Source of the DNA: Bacillota bacterium
Lineage (GTDB): Bacteria; Bacillota; Clostridia; Tissierellales; MES13
Length of the DNA stretch: 64,000 nt
NCBI GenBank assembly: GCA_009711785.1
Contig: VENA01000004.1
Span: 1 to 64,000 of the forward strand
Direction: 5' to 3'
Of the stretch, positions 25,801 through 35,177 are shown in pieces (position 1 is the stretch's first letter; each line of letters starts with the position of its first letter). Under the pieces are notes generated by a model, which did not search any database, was not told the DNA's origin, and saw only the letters and a program-made list of their open reading frames with translations. The position numbers and the translations under genes were made by a program.

Positions 25801-28046
25801 TGAAAATAAGTGAACTTAATTTAATTTCATTTGGAAAATTTAATAATAAGGTTTTAAATTTAAAAGATGGAATAAATATTATTTATGGCAATAATGAAGC
25901 GGGGAAATCCACTGTTCATAAATTTATAGAAGGAATGTTTTTTGGATTTTTTAAGCCCTATACAAAAACAAAAAGATATAGTAAAGATTATTATAGATTT
26001 GAACCTTGGTATAATACATACTACAAAGGAAGTCTTAAGTATAATTATGATAATGAAACCTATAGAATAGATAGAAATTTTACTAAGGGAGATGACCATG
26101 TAAAAGTTATTGATGATTTAAGTGGGGAAGATATATCTAAAAGGTTTTTATATGATGATATTACAAGGGTTATAGATCCTAGTAGTTTACATTTAGGTGT
26201 AAATAATGTAGTCTATAAAAATACTTTAAGTATAAAACAATTAGGGAGCGAAACAGATAAGAACTTATCTAAAGAAATAAAAGATAAGTTAGCTAATTTA
26301 GGAGGAACTTTAGATGAAGAGATTTCTATTAAAAAGATTTTAAGAAAACTTGATACAAAAATTAATGATATTGGGACAAAAAAAAGAATTAAAACGTCCC
26401 CCTATGGTAAGCTTATTGAAGAAATAAATAAATTAGAAAATAAAAGAGAAAATATTTTAAAGACTAATGACGAAGCTAAGGAAAGTCAAATAAAACTAAA
26501 AAATGTTAAAGATCATATAGAAAAACTAAATCTAAGAAAAAAAAGTTTAGAAGAGAAGTTACTAAAATTCAAACAAGATAGTATAAATAGAAGATATTTA
26601 GAAGCAAAAAAAGTTTTATCAGATATTAATGAATTACAAACAAAATTAGAAACATTTAAAAAATATAAAGATATATCTGAAGAGGATTATTCTACTGTAC
26701 TCACTTTAGAAAATAGTTTGCAATCTTTAAGAGAATCTTTAGATAGAATAAAAATAAAGGAAGATATGACTAAACAAAAGTTAGATAAGATTAAAGGTGA
26801 TTATGACGATACTTTTAAAAATAAGAAATATAAACATAAAAATTTTAAAGATATAAAAAGGGATGTAGATAAGGAAAAAACAAAACTTAAGAATATTAAT
26901 CTATTTAAAATATTAATAAGTTTTGTTTTCTTAGGGAGTATATTAATAGGTTTTTTAATAAATACTAAGTCATATTTTATTACATTACTTAGTTTAATTC
27001 TTTTAATTTATTTTAACTTAAAATCTAAAAAAATAAATTTTTCAATTGAAGAATTTAATGATTATTTATCTGAATTAGTAGAAGATGAAAAACTAAGGAT
27101 TAATTTAATGGAATCTGAGAGAATCATTGAACAGCAACATAGAGAACAAAAAAAAGAGATATTAGATTTAAATGAAAAAATAAAGGAAAGAAATGTGAAA
27201 TTAAATCAAATATTAGTAAATAATAATTGTCTAAGTATAGATGATTTTAATAAAGGAATAGATAAACTAAAGACATACGATAAAATAATAGAAAAACTTA
27301 ATTATAAAAGAGAGATACTAACTAAAATATTAGAAGATAGATCCTTTGAAGAATTAGAAAAAGAAGCTAATAGACTAAAAAATAGTAAAGATATAGATAT
27401 TAGTAATGTAAATAAAGATAGTTTAGAAAATGATTTAAAAGAAATAAGGAATGAATTAATAGAAAAAGAAAAGCTTAAAAGTAGGCTTGAAGAAAAAATT
27501 GATAATTTATCAAATGTTAAAGCATTACCTGAAATTAATGAAGAAATAGAAAAAAAGATAAATTTAAAAAAGAAATACGAAAAAAAATTAGATGCACTGA
27601 ATACAGCTAAAAATACTTTAGATAAAGTTTCAAAGAATATACATAAGGATTTTGCTCCAAAATTAAATAAAAAAGTAGCATCCATAATTAAAGAAATAAC
27701 TGAAGGTAAGTATTATGATATTAAAATAGACCAAGATATAAATGTAAAAGTTATAGATTCTAATAAAAATGATATACTTAATGTAGATAGTCTAAGTAAA
27801 GGAACAATAGATCAAATATATTTTTCTTTAAGATTAGGTATAATAGATACAATATCTAAAAAGAAAAAGTTACCATTAATATTAGATGACTGTTTTTCAC
27901 AATATGATAAATATAGATTAAAAAACATATTAAAATTATTATATAAACTTTCAAAGGAAAGACAAATTATAATATTTACTTGTCATTTAAGGGAAAGTGA
28001 AATGTTAAAAGATTTAAATGTGGATTATAATTATGTTAAACTATAA
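25800..28046 (+). CDS. YhaN-like AAA ATPase (SbcC/Rad50-related)
   Basis: A 748-aa SMC-like ATPase, partner of the preceding nuclease. The Walker A motif is GNNEAGKST (about 30-38). Long coiled coils fill about 175-620. The C-terminus has DSLSKGTIDQIYFSLRL (signature) and LPLILDDCFSQYD (Walker B). Two hydrophobic helices sit in the middle of the coiled coil (about 372-408, LISFVFLGSILIGFLI and ITLLSLILLIYF), in place of a zinc hook, as in YhaN-type proteins. This implies that the arm tip inserts into the membrane. The ATG overlaps the upstream stop by one base. Confidence 0.87.
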   Translation: MKISELNLISFGKFNNKVLNLKDGINIIYGNNEAGKSTVHKFIEGMFFGFFKPYTKTKRYSKDYYRFEPWYNTYYKGSLKYNYDNETYRIDRNFTKGDDHVKVIDDLSGEDISKRFLYDDITRVIDPSSLHLGVNNVVYKNTLSIKQLGSETDKNLSKEIKDKLANLGGTLDEEISIKKILRKLDTKINDIGTKKRIKTSPYGKLIEEINKLENKRENILKTNDEAKESQIKLKNVKDHIEKLNLRKKSLEEKLLKFKQDSINRRYLEAKKVLSDINELQTKLETFKKYKDISEEDYSTVLTLENSLQSLRESLDRIKIKEDMTKQKLDKIKGDYDDTFKNKKYKHKNFKDIKRDVDKEKTKLKNINLFKILISFVFLGSILIGFLINTKSYFITLLSLILLIYFNLKSKKINFSIEEFNDYLSELVEDEKLRINLMESERIIEQQHREQKKEILDLNEKIKERNVKLNQILVNNNCLSIDDFNKGIDKLKTYDKIIEKLNYKREILTKILEDRSFEELEKEANRLKNSKDIDISNVNKDSLENDLKEIRNELIEKEKLKSRLEEKIDNLSNVKALPEINEEIEKKINLKKKYEKKLDALNTAKNTLDKVSKNIHKDFAPKLNKKVASIIKEITEGKYYDIKIDQDINVKVIDSNKNDILNVDSLSKGTIDQIYFSLRLGIIDTISKKKKLPLILDDCFSQYDKYRLKNILKLLYKLSKERQIIIFTCHLRESEMLKDLNVDYNYVKL

Positions 28047-28142
28047 TAGTTAATCCTTAACATTAACCCTATTATAACCGTAAATTTTAAGACTTAAATC
28101 TTAAAGTTAAAGTTTAACATTAAAGATATTGAGGTGAATTAT

Positions 28143-28826
28143 ATGATATATGCAATTGGTGATTTGCATTTAGACTTTTCTAAGGAAAAGCCTATGGATA
28201 TATTCGGAGAAAATTGGAAAGAACATGAAGAAAAAATTTTTTCTAATTGGAGAGAAGTAGTTAATGAAGATGATTTAATTTTAATACCAGGAGATATATC
28301 TTGGGCACTTAAATTGAAAGAAGCTTTCTTTGATTTAAAAAAAATAGATAAATTACCTGGGGTTAAAGTAATATCAAAGGGGAATCATGATTATTGGTGG
28401 GAAACAAAATCAAAATTAAATTCTCTTGAATTAGATAGTATACATTTTCTACATAATGATAGTTATAATTATAAAAATATTTCAATAACTGGAACTAGGG
28501 GATGGGCACCTAAAGATAGCGATGAGTTTAAAGCCCATGATGAAAAAGTTTTTAATAGGGAATTAAATAGATTAAGATTATCTTTACAATCAGTAGATAA
28601 AAACATAGAAAAAATAATAGTTATTATACATTATCCACCATTTAATTTAGATGGAACACCTAACGAGTTTGTAGAGGTTATGAAGGAATTTAATGTATCT
28701 ACTTGCTTATATGGACATCTACATTCAGAAGGACATAAATATGCTGTTGAAGGTAACATAGAGGGAATTGATTTCTTTTGTGTATCCTGTGATTATATTA
28801 ATTTTACACCGTTAAAAATATATTAA
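28143..28826 (+). CDS. Metallophosphoesterase (COG1768-like)
   Basis: A 227-aa calcineurin-like phosphoesterase. Metal-binding motifs are AIGDLHLD (about 4-11), IPGDISWA, SKGNHDYWW, IIHYPP and YGHLHSEGH. The pattern fits the predicted phosphohydrolase family COG1768, whose substrate is unknown. The ATG at 28143 follows GAGGTG; a TTG at 28134 is too close to that site. Its TAA overlaps the convergent gene's stop in a TTAA. Confidence 0.85.
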   Translation: MIYAIGDLHLDFSKEKPMDIFGENWKEHEEKIFSNWREVVNEDDLILIPGDISWALKLKEAFFDLKKIDKLPGVKVISKGNHDYWWETKSKLNSLELDSIHFLHNDSYNYKNISITGTRGWAPKDSDEFKAHDEKVFNRELNRLRLSLQSVDKNIEKIIVIIHYPPFNLDGTPNEFVEVMKEFNVSTCLYGHLHSEGHKYAVEGNIEGIDFFCVSCDYINFTPLKIY

Positions 28827-29203
28827 TTGTTTTTAATATGTAAAATTCCTGATTCATCTAATATAGCATAATTAACGTCATCAATATTTTTTGTACCTTT
28901 CTTATTAATTGTTTGTCTTAACCAGTAATAATCTTTTTTTATTGTATTTAAGTTATCCATTTTTATTTTCCCATTTACTATAAGTTCCATGGGAAGATTA
29001 ATCTCATTTTCAACATATTTAGAATTAAAAGGATTATTTTCCTTAGTAAAGTCATCTAAGTCAGGTACTCCTAATAATGAAATTTCTACATCTTTATATT
29101 TTAAATCTAAAAGTAAATTGTTTTTGATTTTTTTAGATTTACGGACTTTATAAAGTGTAATAAAAGTTATTAATGTTATTATTATACTAATAATAACTTT
29201 CAT
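28823..29203 (-). CDS. Lone DUF421 (YetF) C-terminal domain with one TM helix
   Basis: A 126-aa protein. One N-terminal helix (about 3-22) is followed by a soluble domain (about 65-126) that matches the C-terminal cytoplasmic part of DUF421/YetF proteins: MELIVNGKIKMDNL, then WLRQTINKKGTKNIDDVNYA and ILDESGILHI. Normal YetF proteins have three TM helices and about 220 aa, so this is a reduced form. Ribosome site AAGGAGG. It overlaps the phosphoesterase tail-to-tail by 4 bases. Confidence 0.7.
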   Translation of the reverse strand: MKVIISIIITLITFITLYKVRKSKKIKNNLLLDLKYKDVEISLLGVPDLDDFTKENNPFNSKYVENEINLPMELIVNGKIKMDNLNTIKKDYYWLRQTINKKGTKNIDDVNYAILDESGILHIKNN

Positions 29204-29300
29204 AGGGTATTTCCTCCTTATAGATAGTTATAAATAAAGCATTCACAAATTTATGTTATTTAATACATTTAATAGATAAAAGATTTAAAGGAGAATTTTT

Positions 29301-30092
29301 ATGGAAAAAAACTTAAGAAAAAACAATCAAAAGGCATGGGAACAAAACACATATAAAGCTTGGCTAAATAGATTCGGTACTCCTGAAAAAGCTGCAAAAA
29401 AAATAATGAAAGATCCAGTAAAAAGATTATCAACTTTATATAAGTATTTTGATGAGTTAGAAGGTAAAAAAGTTATGAATTTATTAGGATCAAATGGTAA
29501 TAAAGCTGTAGCCTTGGCACTATTAGGTGCTGATGTAACTATAGCTGATTTTTCTTATGGAAATTATAAGTATGCAAAAGATTTAGCAGATGCTTCTAAG
29601 GTAGATATAAATTATTTGGTGAAGGATGTTTTAAATTTACCTAAAGAAGAATTAACAGGAAAGTATGATTACGTTTTTGCTGAACTAGGGATACTTCATT
29701 ATTTTCAAGATTTAAAGCCTTTAATGGAGACTATAGATAAGCTATTAAAAAAAGAAGGAAGACTTATTCTTCAAGATTTTCACCCATTTTCAACTAAGCT
29801 TATAAGTTCTAGAGGTAAAAGGCATAAAACAAGAAAACATAAAATAAAAGGAAATTATTTTGATACTTCTTTAGAAGAGAGGGATGTAGCTTTTTCTAAA
29901 TTTCTTAAAGAAGAAGATAGAAAAAATTTTAGTAAAGTAAAGTTAAGAAAATGGACTTTAGGAGAAGTAATTACAGCTATAGCAAGTGAAGGGTTATTTA
30001 TAAGGGTTTTAGAGGAATTACCTAATATGTCATCGAATGTGTTTGACCCTGGAATACCAAAATCTTTCACAGTAGTAGCAGAGAAAATATAA
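29301..30092 (+). CDS. Class I SAM-dependent methyltransferase
   Basis: A 263-aa soluble methyltransferase. An N-terminal helical cap (about 1-50, NNQKAWEQNTYKAWLNRFG) precedes KVMNLLGSNGNKAVALALLG (motif I, about 56-75), VTIADFSYGN and FAELGILHYF. The substitution of the usual LDLGCGxG by MNLLGSNGNK is odd but common in one clostridial subgroup. Ribosome site AAAGGAG. The next gene (CYTH) follows after 11 bases, so they form an operon. Substrate unknown. Confidence 0.8.
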   Translation: MEKNLRKNNQKAWEQNTYKAWLNRFGTPEKAAKKIMKDPVKRLSTLYKYFDELEGKKVMNLLGSNGNKAVALALLGADVTIADFSYGNYKYAKDLADASKVDINYLVKDVLNLPKEELTGKYDYVFAELGILHYFQDLKPLMETIDKLLKKEGRLILQDFHPFSTKLISSRGKRHKTRKHKIKGNYFDTSLEERDVAFSKFLKEEDRKNFSKVKLRKWTLGEVITAIASEGLFIRVLEELPNMSSNVFDPGIPKSFTVVAEKI

Positions 30093-30103
30093 GGAGGAGT
30101 AAA

Positions 30104-30655
30104 GTGACTAAGGAGTTAGAAGTTAAGGTTTTAAATATAAATGTTTCTGAAATAGAAAAAAAAATAAATGATTTAAATGCTAAACAAATAAAAAAAGAAT
30201 ATCAGGTTAATACAATTTTTGATACCGAAGATAGATTTATAAAAAATGGACATAAAGGCTATTTAAGAATAAGAGAAAATACAGATTTAGAAACTGATAA
30301 AAAAGAAATAATTTTAACACTAAAAAAAAATGTATCCAATAAAGGTGTAAGGGAAAATACTGAAATAGAAACTAAAATTGATAATAAGGAAGCAATGGTT
30401 CAGATTTTCTCTCATTTAGATTTAGATATAAAACATAAAGGAACGAAGAAACGAATTTCATATATATATGAAGATATATTATTTGAGATAGATACATGGA
30501 ATAAAGAGACTTATCCTGAACCCTATCTTGAAATTGAGGTTAAAAATAAGAAAGATTTATCAAAAGCAATAAAGTTATTAGGTTTAAAAAAAGAAAATGT
30601 TACTACAAAATCATTGGCTCAACTAAGAATGGAAAAAGGACTTAGTGATTTGTAA
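30104..30655 (+). CDS. CYTH-domain phosphatase/adenylate cyclase-like protein
   Basis: A 183-aa tunnel-fold enzyme. The ExExK signature is ELEVKV at residues 4-9; basic and acidic tunnel residues follow (YLRIREN, EIILTLKK, LFEIDTW, YLEIEVKN). CYTH proteins hydrolyse triphosphates such as inorganic tripolyphosphate or thiamine triphosphate, or act as class IV adenylate cyclases; the substrate cannot be set here. The start is GTG with AAGGAGG at 30091. Co-transcribed with the upstream methyltransferase. Confidence 0.85.
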   Translation: MTKELEVKVLNINVSEIEKKINDLNAKQIKKEYQVNTIFDTEDRFIKNGHKGYLRIRENTDLETDKKEIILTLKKNVSNKGVRENTEIETKIDNKEAMVQIFSHLDLDIKHKGTKKRISYIYEDILFEIDTWNKETYPEPYLEIEVKNKKDLSKAIKLLGLKKENVTTKSLAQLRMEKGLSDL

Positions 30656-30763
30656 AGTAGTTTTTAGGGTACAATATTCATTAATAATCACCATACTTTT
30701 AAAAATGCATAAAATATAATAACAAGTTTGTATGCATATATTAGAAAAGAGGTGATTAACTTA

Positions 30764-31357
30764 ATGAATGAAAAAATAATAAACAATCACGAAGATAAAG
30801 TTAAAGGCAATAAAGCTTTAAATTTTTCAAGTTTAATCATTCCAGTGTTTTTATTACTAACTCGTAATGGTAATATAAGTGAAAAACTTAGTTTAGATAA
30901 TGATTTTCAAAGTAAAGTTGAAATGGTAAAAAACATAAAACCATATTTTACAGAAGATGAACAATTACTGCTATCGAAAGTACAGGATGTTTTTGATATA
31001 TTAAACAAAGTAAAAAGACTTAATAAGCAAGAATATGATAATGAGATAAATGCATTAAATACAGATATATCTAGAATAGAAAGAAAAGAAAGAATATTAA
31101 CTGAAATGGTTAAATATATGGATAAAGATAAAAGACAAATAGTAGATAAAGTATTAAGAACTAAGGGAAGGTTAGAAGAGACTAAAACTAATATGGAAAC
31201 ACAAAACATATTAGAGGCTCAAAAGATTGACAAGTTTGATTCTTTATTACATTTTATTAGATGTTTTGAACCTATAATGAATGATAGTTCTAATAAAAAG
31301 ATAAAAAAAATACAAAAGGTTTTAGAAATTATGAAAACACCTGAAGATAGATTTTAA
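30764..31357 (+). CDS. Unknown helical protein
   Basis: A 197-aa soluble, highly charged protein with long helices (about 60-160) and coiled-coil potential; no signal peptide and no recognised domain. A short hydrophobic stretch (SSLIIPVFLLL) near residue 25 may be a buried helix. The ATG at 30764 is preferred to the in-frame TTG at 30728 because GAGGTG lies just before it. Strong terminator downstream. Function not inferred. Confidence 0.6.
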   Translation: MNEKIINNHEDKVKGNKALNFSSLIIPVFLLLTRNGNISEKLSLDNDFQSKVEMVKNIKPYFTEDEQLLLSKVQDVFDILNKVKRLNKQEYDNEINALNTDISRIERKERILTEMVKYMDKDKRQIVDKVLRTKGRLEETKTNMETQNILEAQKIDKFDSLLHFIRCFEPIMNDSSNKKIKKIQKVLEIMKTPEDRF

Positions 31358-31434
31358 CTTTTATTAAAAGTAAGAAAAATTAATTATTTTAGCAAAATAT
31401 CTACTTATAAAGAATTTAATAAGTTTATAGATAG

Positions 31435-31468
31435 AAATATACCCTCTTTAAGGAGGGTATATTTATTT
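31435..31468 (+). terminator. Terminator before tldD
   Basis: A perfect 12-bp stem (31435-31446 with 31453-31464) around TTTAAG, then T-rich. Confidence 0.85.
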
Positions 31469-31536
31469 AAAGAAGGAATTAATTATGCTATATAGAAGTA
31501 TATAACTTAGGATATTATGATTAGAGGAGGATAAAA

Positions 31537-32925
31537 ATGTTAGATAGAGTAGTTATTGAAGATATAATTAACGAAGCCCTGTCAACGGGTGGAGATTTTG
31601 CAGAAGTGTTTATAGAGGATAAAATAAATACTGGTTTGAGTATGCTAGGTGGAAAAATAGAAAGTGGTATGTCAGGTAGAGATTATGGTGTAGGCATAAG
31701 GATTTTCAAAGGAACAAATAGTGTATATGCCTATACAAATGATTCAACAAAGGAGTCTTTAATATCCGTTGCTAGACAAGCATCTTTAGCATTAAAGGGT
31801 GACAGTAAAGATATTAAATTAAATTTAATGAAAAAAGAAATTGAAAATAAACATAAAATAATCACTTTTCCTAGAAATGTTAGAAAAAATAGAAAAGTTC
31901 AATTAATGAAAAAAGCCTATGAAGTGGCAAAAAAAGAAGAGGAAATTTCCCAAGTTAAAGTTATATATATGGATAGTGAACAAAAGGTTGCAATAGCAAA
32001 TTCTGAAGGTTTATATGTTGAAGATAAAAGAGTTAGAACTAGAACTGCTATAAACGCTGTGGCGTCAAAAAATGGAGAGATGCAGTCAGGATTTTATGGT
32101 ATAGGAGGCCACAGTGGATTTGAGTTTTATGATTCTATCAATATTGAAGATTATGCAAAGGAGTCTTCTAGAATCGCTAAAACTATGATAAATGCAGAAC
32201 CTTGTCCTAGTGGTAAAATGCCTGTTATTATAGATAATGAATTTGGTGGTGTGATTTTCCATGAAGCCTGTGGACATGGCTTAGAGGCAACATCGGTTGC
32301 TAAAGGAACTTCAATTTTTGCAGGAAAGGTAGGAGAAAAAATAGCTTCGGATGTAGTAACAGCAGTGGATGATGGAACAATCCCTAACGCATGGGGATCA
32401 CAAAATATAGATGATGAAGGTATGGAAACTAGGAAGAATTTACTTATTAAAAATGGTATTTTAAAAGGATATTTAGTTGATAAATTAAATGGTAGAAGAT
32501 TAAATGCTAATTCGACTGGTTCTTCTAGAAGACAGTCTTATAAGTATGCACCTACCTCTAGAATGACGAATACTTATATAGCTAATGGTAAATCTAGAAA
32601 AGAAGAGATAATAGCTAATACAGAATATGGTTTATATGCTAAATATATGGGCGGTGGATCAGTAAATCCTTCTACAGGAGATTTTAATTTTGCTGTAATG
32701 GAAGGTTATATAGTTAGGAATGGAAAAATAGAAGAACCGGTTAGAGGAGCAACTCTTATTGGAAACGGAGGAAATATACTTAAAAAAATAGATATGGTAG
32801 GTAATAATTTAGCCCATGGACAGGGAATGTGTGGTTCAATAAGTGGAGCAGTACCTACAAATGTTGGACAGCCTACTATCAGAGTTGAAGCTATGACAGT
32901 TGGTGGAAGAAAGGGTGAAAAGTAA
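31537..32925 (+). CDS. tldD: TldD metalloprotease subunit
   Basis: A 462-aa cytoplasmic protein, the zinc-bearing half of the TldD/TldE heterodimer. The metal motif is HEACGH (242-247, HExxxH), followed by GLEATSVAKGTSIFAGK. The C-terminal beta-rich lobe has GAVPTNVGQPTIRVEAMTVG. In E. coli the pair degrades unfolded peptides and matures microcin B17; here no peptide precursor is nearby, so a general proteolytic role is likely. Start ATG with AGAGGAGG. The stop overlaps the next start (TAATG), so the two subunits are translationally coupled. Confidence 0.93.
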   Translation: MLDRVVIEDIINEALSTGGDFAEVFIEDKINTGLSMLGGKIESGMSGRDYGVGIRIFKGTNSVYAYTNDSTKESLISVARQASLALKGDSKDIKLNLMKKEIENKHKIITFPRNVRKNRKVQLMKKAYEVAKKEEEISQVKVIYMDSEQKVAIANSEGLYVEDKRVRTRTAINAVASKNGEMQSGFYGIGGHSGFEFYDSINIEDYAKESSRIAKTMINAEPCPSGKMPVIIDNEFGGVIFHEACGHGLEATSVAKGTSIFAGKVGEKIASDVVTAVDDGTIPNAWGSQNIDDEGMETRKNLLIKNGILKGYLVDKLNGRRLNANSTGSSRRQSYKYAPTSRMTNTYIANGKSRKEEIIANTEYGLYAKYMGGGSVNPSTGDFNFAVMEGYIVRNGKIEEPVRGATLIGNGGNILKKIDMVGNNLAHGQGMCGSISGAVPTNVGQPTIRVEAMTVGGRKGEK

Positions 32926-34280
32926 TGAATAAAAAAGAGATTATAAAATTATTATTCAAAAGAGGAAAAGAATCTGGCATAAAAGATATGGAAGTATATA
33001 TTCAAGGAAATAAAACTATAGATTTAGCCGTATTTGAAGGTGAGATAGATAAATATAGTATAGCAAAGGAACAAGGTCTTTCCTTTAGAGGTATATATAA
33101 TGACAAGATGGGATATTCTTATACTGAAAAAATTGATGAAACCTCTGTTGATATGCTAATACATGAAGCCATAGATAATGCTAAAGTTATTGATAGTGAT
33201 GATGAAGAACACATATTTGAAGGTTCAAAGGATTATAAGAAAATAGATAGTTATAATGAAAAATTAGAAAAAACTTCTATGGAAAAGAAAATAGAATTTA
33301 CAAAAGTTTTAGAAAAGGAAGCGTTAAGACTTGATGAAAGGGTAGAAAAAGTAGATCATTGTATTTATGGAGAAGAATCCTTTGAAAGTGTATTAATAAA
33401 TTCTAAAGGATTAGATCTAAAAAACAAATCTAACATAGCCTATGCATATATATCAGTTATGGTGAAGGATAAAGATGATATTAAAACTGCTAGTAGTTAT
33501 AATATTACTAAGGATTTTACAGATTTTAATGCAAAAAAACTTGCAAAAGAAGCAGTTGATGAAGCATTAAATATGTTAGGAGCTAAATCAATTCTTTCTG
33601 ATGATTATCCTATAATATTAAAAAACAATGTAGCAGCTAGTATATTAGAAGCATTTATGCCAATTTTTTCAGCAGAAAACGTACAAAAGGGATTATCCCT
33701 TCTTAAAGGTAAAATCAATGATAAAGTAGCTAATGACTTAATTACATTAGTAGATGATCCCTTTATGAAAGAAGGAGTAGCTTCAAAGTCCTTTGATGGA
33801 GAAGGTGTTGCAACTAAATATAAAAAAGTTATAGATAAAGGAAGATTAAAAACTTTTCTTCATAATCTAAAAACAGCTAAAAAAGCCGGAGTAGAGACAA
33901 CTGGAAATGCAAATAAAAGCTCATATAAATCACCTATTACAATAGCGGCAACTAATATGTATATTAAAAATGGGGATTTAAGTTTTAAAGATATGATCAA
34001 AACTATAGATAAAGGACTTTTAATAACTAATGTGGAAGGATTACATGCTGGATTAAATCCTGTTTCTGGAGACTTTTCTTTATCATCAAAGGGATTTGAA
34101 ATAGATAGTGGTCAGATTAAAGGACCGGTTAATCAAGTAACTATTGCAGGAAATTTCTTTGAGATGTTAATGGATATTATAGAAGTTTCAGATGATTTAA
34201 AATTTACATTACCATCTAGTGGAGGATATATTGGTTCTCCTTCATTGAAAATTAAAAGTTTATCTGTTTCAGGTAATTAG
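32925..34280 (+). CDS. pmbA: TldE/PmbA protease subunit
   Basis: A 451-aa partner of TldD that lacks the HExxxH site. It carries the family core (LAVFEGEIDKYSIAKEQGLS at about 31-50; GVATKYKKVIDKGRLKTFLH and GDFSLSSKGFEIDSGQI further on). The heterodimer arranges the active site in an inner cavity. The ATG shares one base with the tldD stop. A small membrane protein gene follows after 16 bases and may be co-transcribed. Confidence 0.92.
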   Translation: MNKKEIIKLLFKRGKESGIKDMEVYIQGNKTIDLAVFEGEIDKYSIAKEQGLSFRGIYNDKMGYSYTEKIDETSVDMLIHEAIDNAKVIDSDDEEHIFEGSKDYKKIDSYNEKLEKTSMEKKIEFTKVLEKEALRLDERVEKVDHCIYGEESFESVLINSKGLDLKNKSNIAYAYISVMVKDKDDIKTASSYNITKDFTDFNAKKLAKEAVDEALNMLGAKSILSDDYPIILKNNVAASILEAFMPIFSAENVQKGLSLLKGKINDKVANDLITLVDDPFMKEGVASKSFDGEGVATKYKKVIDKGRLKTFLHNLKTAKKAGVETTGNANKSSYKSPITIAATNMYIKNGDLSFKDMIKTIDKGLLITNVEGLHAGLNPVSGDFSLSSKGFEIDSGQIKGPVNQVTIAGNFFEMLMDIIEVSDDLKFTLPSSGGYIGSPSLKIKSLSVSGN

Positions 34281-34296
34281 AAAGGGGTTAGCTTTT

Positions 34297-34677
34297 ATGA
34301 AAAATGAGAAAGAAAAATTTATTAAAAAGTATTATATGTTATTGACTTTAGTATTACTTATTTATTTCTTAGGTGCCATAGGATTAAACTTAGTAGGAGT
34401 AATTTCATTAAAAAATAGCTTAATTACATTTCTTTTAATTACTTTTATATATTATTTAATCGTTAAAAACTTATTATCTAAGTATTATAAGAATAAAATA
34501 TATGAACTAGACCCTGATTTAAAACAAAAGGCTGATTCTAAGTCAAAGGCAAAAAAAGAGCAATTAAAGCAAATGGCTCCTAAAATGAAGTTTAAAAGTA
34601 AGTGGTATAAAAATTCTACATTTATATATATTGTCATATTATTTTTAATAGTAATACTTTATAACATATTTAATTAA
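34297..34677 (+). CDS. Small membrane protein of unknown function
   Basis: A 126-aa protein with three hydrophobic helices (about 13-33, 40-58 and 107-124) and a basic loop between helices two and three (KADSKSKAKKEQLKQM). No family recognised. It follows tldE in the same direction with an AAAGGGG site, and a terminator closes the unit. Confidence 0.65.
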   Translation: MKNEKEKFIKKYYMLLTLVLLIYFLGAIGLNLVGVISLKNSLITFLLITFIYYLIVKNLLSKYYKNKIYELDPDLKQKADSKSKAKKEQLKQMAPKMKFKSKWYKNSTFIYIVILFLIVILYNIFN

Positions 34678-34680
34678 AAT

Positions 34681-34712
34681 AAAACCTCAACATGAGTGTT
34701 GAGGTTTTTTTA
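34681..34712 (+). terminator. Terminator of the tldD-tldE operon
   Basis: A perfect 12-bp stem AAAACCTCAACA / TGTTGAGGTTTT (34681-34692 with 34697-34708), then a T run. Confidence 0.9.
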
Positions 34713-34762
34713 AACTTATAGTTTTGATAAATTTGGGTAAATATAATAATGGGAGGTGTAAT

Positions 34763-35158
34763 ATGGAAAAAACTTTAGTTATAATAAAGCCAGATGGCGT
34801 AAAAAGAAAACTTATGGGTGAAATAATTAAAAGGTATGAAAATAAGGGGTTTAATATTATTAATGCTAAGTTTATTAAGGCTGATAAAAAAACAGTTAAA
34901 AGACATTATGAGGAACATAAAAATAAAGACTTTTTTGATGAATTAGTAAACTACATACTAGAAGATTTTATTTTTGTCATGATAATTGAAGGTGAAAATG
35001 CTATAAATATAGTTAGAACAATAAATGGACATAAAGACCCTTTAAAAGCATTACCTGGTACAATTAGAGGTGATTTTGCAAATAGCCTAACTAGAAATAT
35101 AATACATGCTTCTGATAGTAAGGAGTCTTCTGAGAGAGAAATAAATATTTGGTTTTAA
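34763..35158 (+). CDS. ndk: Nucleoside diphosphate kinase
   Basis: A 131-aa enzyme that exchanges gamma-phosphate between NTPs and NDPs through a phosphohistidine. The start is EKTLVIIKPDGVKR; the catalytic His115 is in NIIHASDS. GGGAGG at 34751-34756 sets the ATG at 34763; an upstream in-frame codon at 34724 has no site. One change is odd: the family's usual Glu/Ser-rich loop is preserved but the chain is slightly short (about 131 versus 140-150). The amidase gene follows after 19 bases. Confidence 0.93.
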   Translation: MEKTLVIIKPDGVKRKLMGEIIKRYENKGFNIINAKFIKADKKTVKRHYEEHKNKDFFDELVNYILEDFIFVMIIEGENAINIVRTINGHKDPLKALPGTIRGDFANSLTRNIIHASDSKESSEREINIWF

Positions 35159-35177
35159 AAAATCAAGGGGGAATTCG

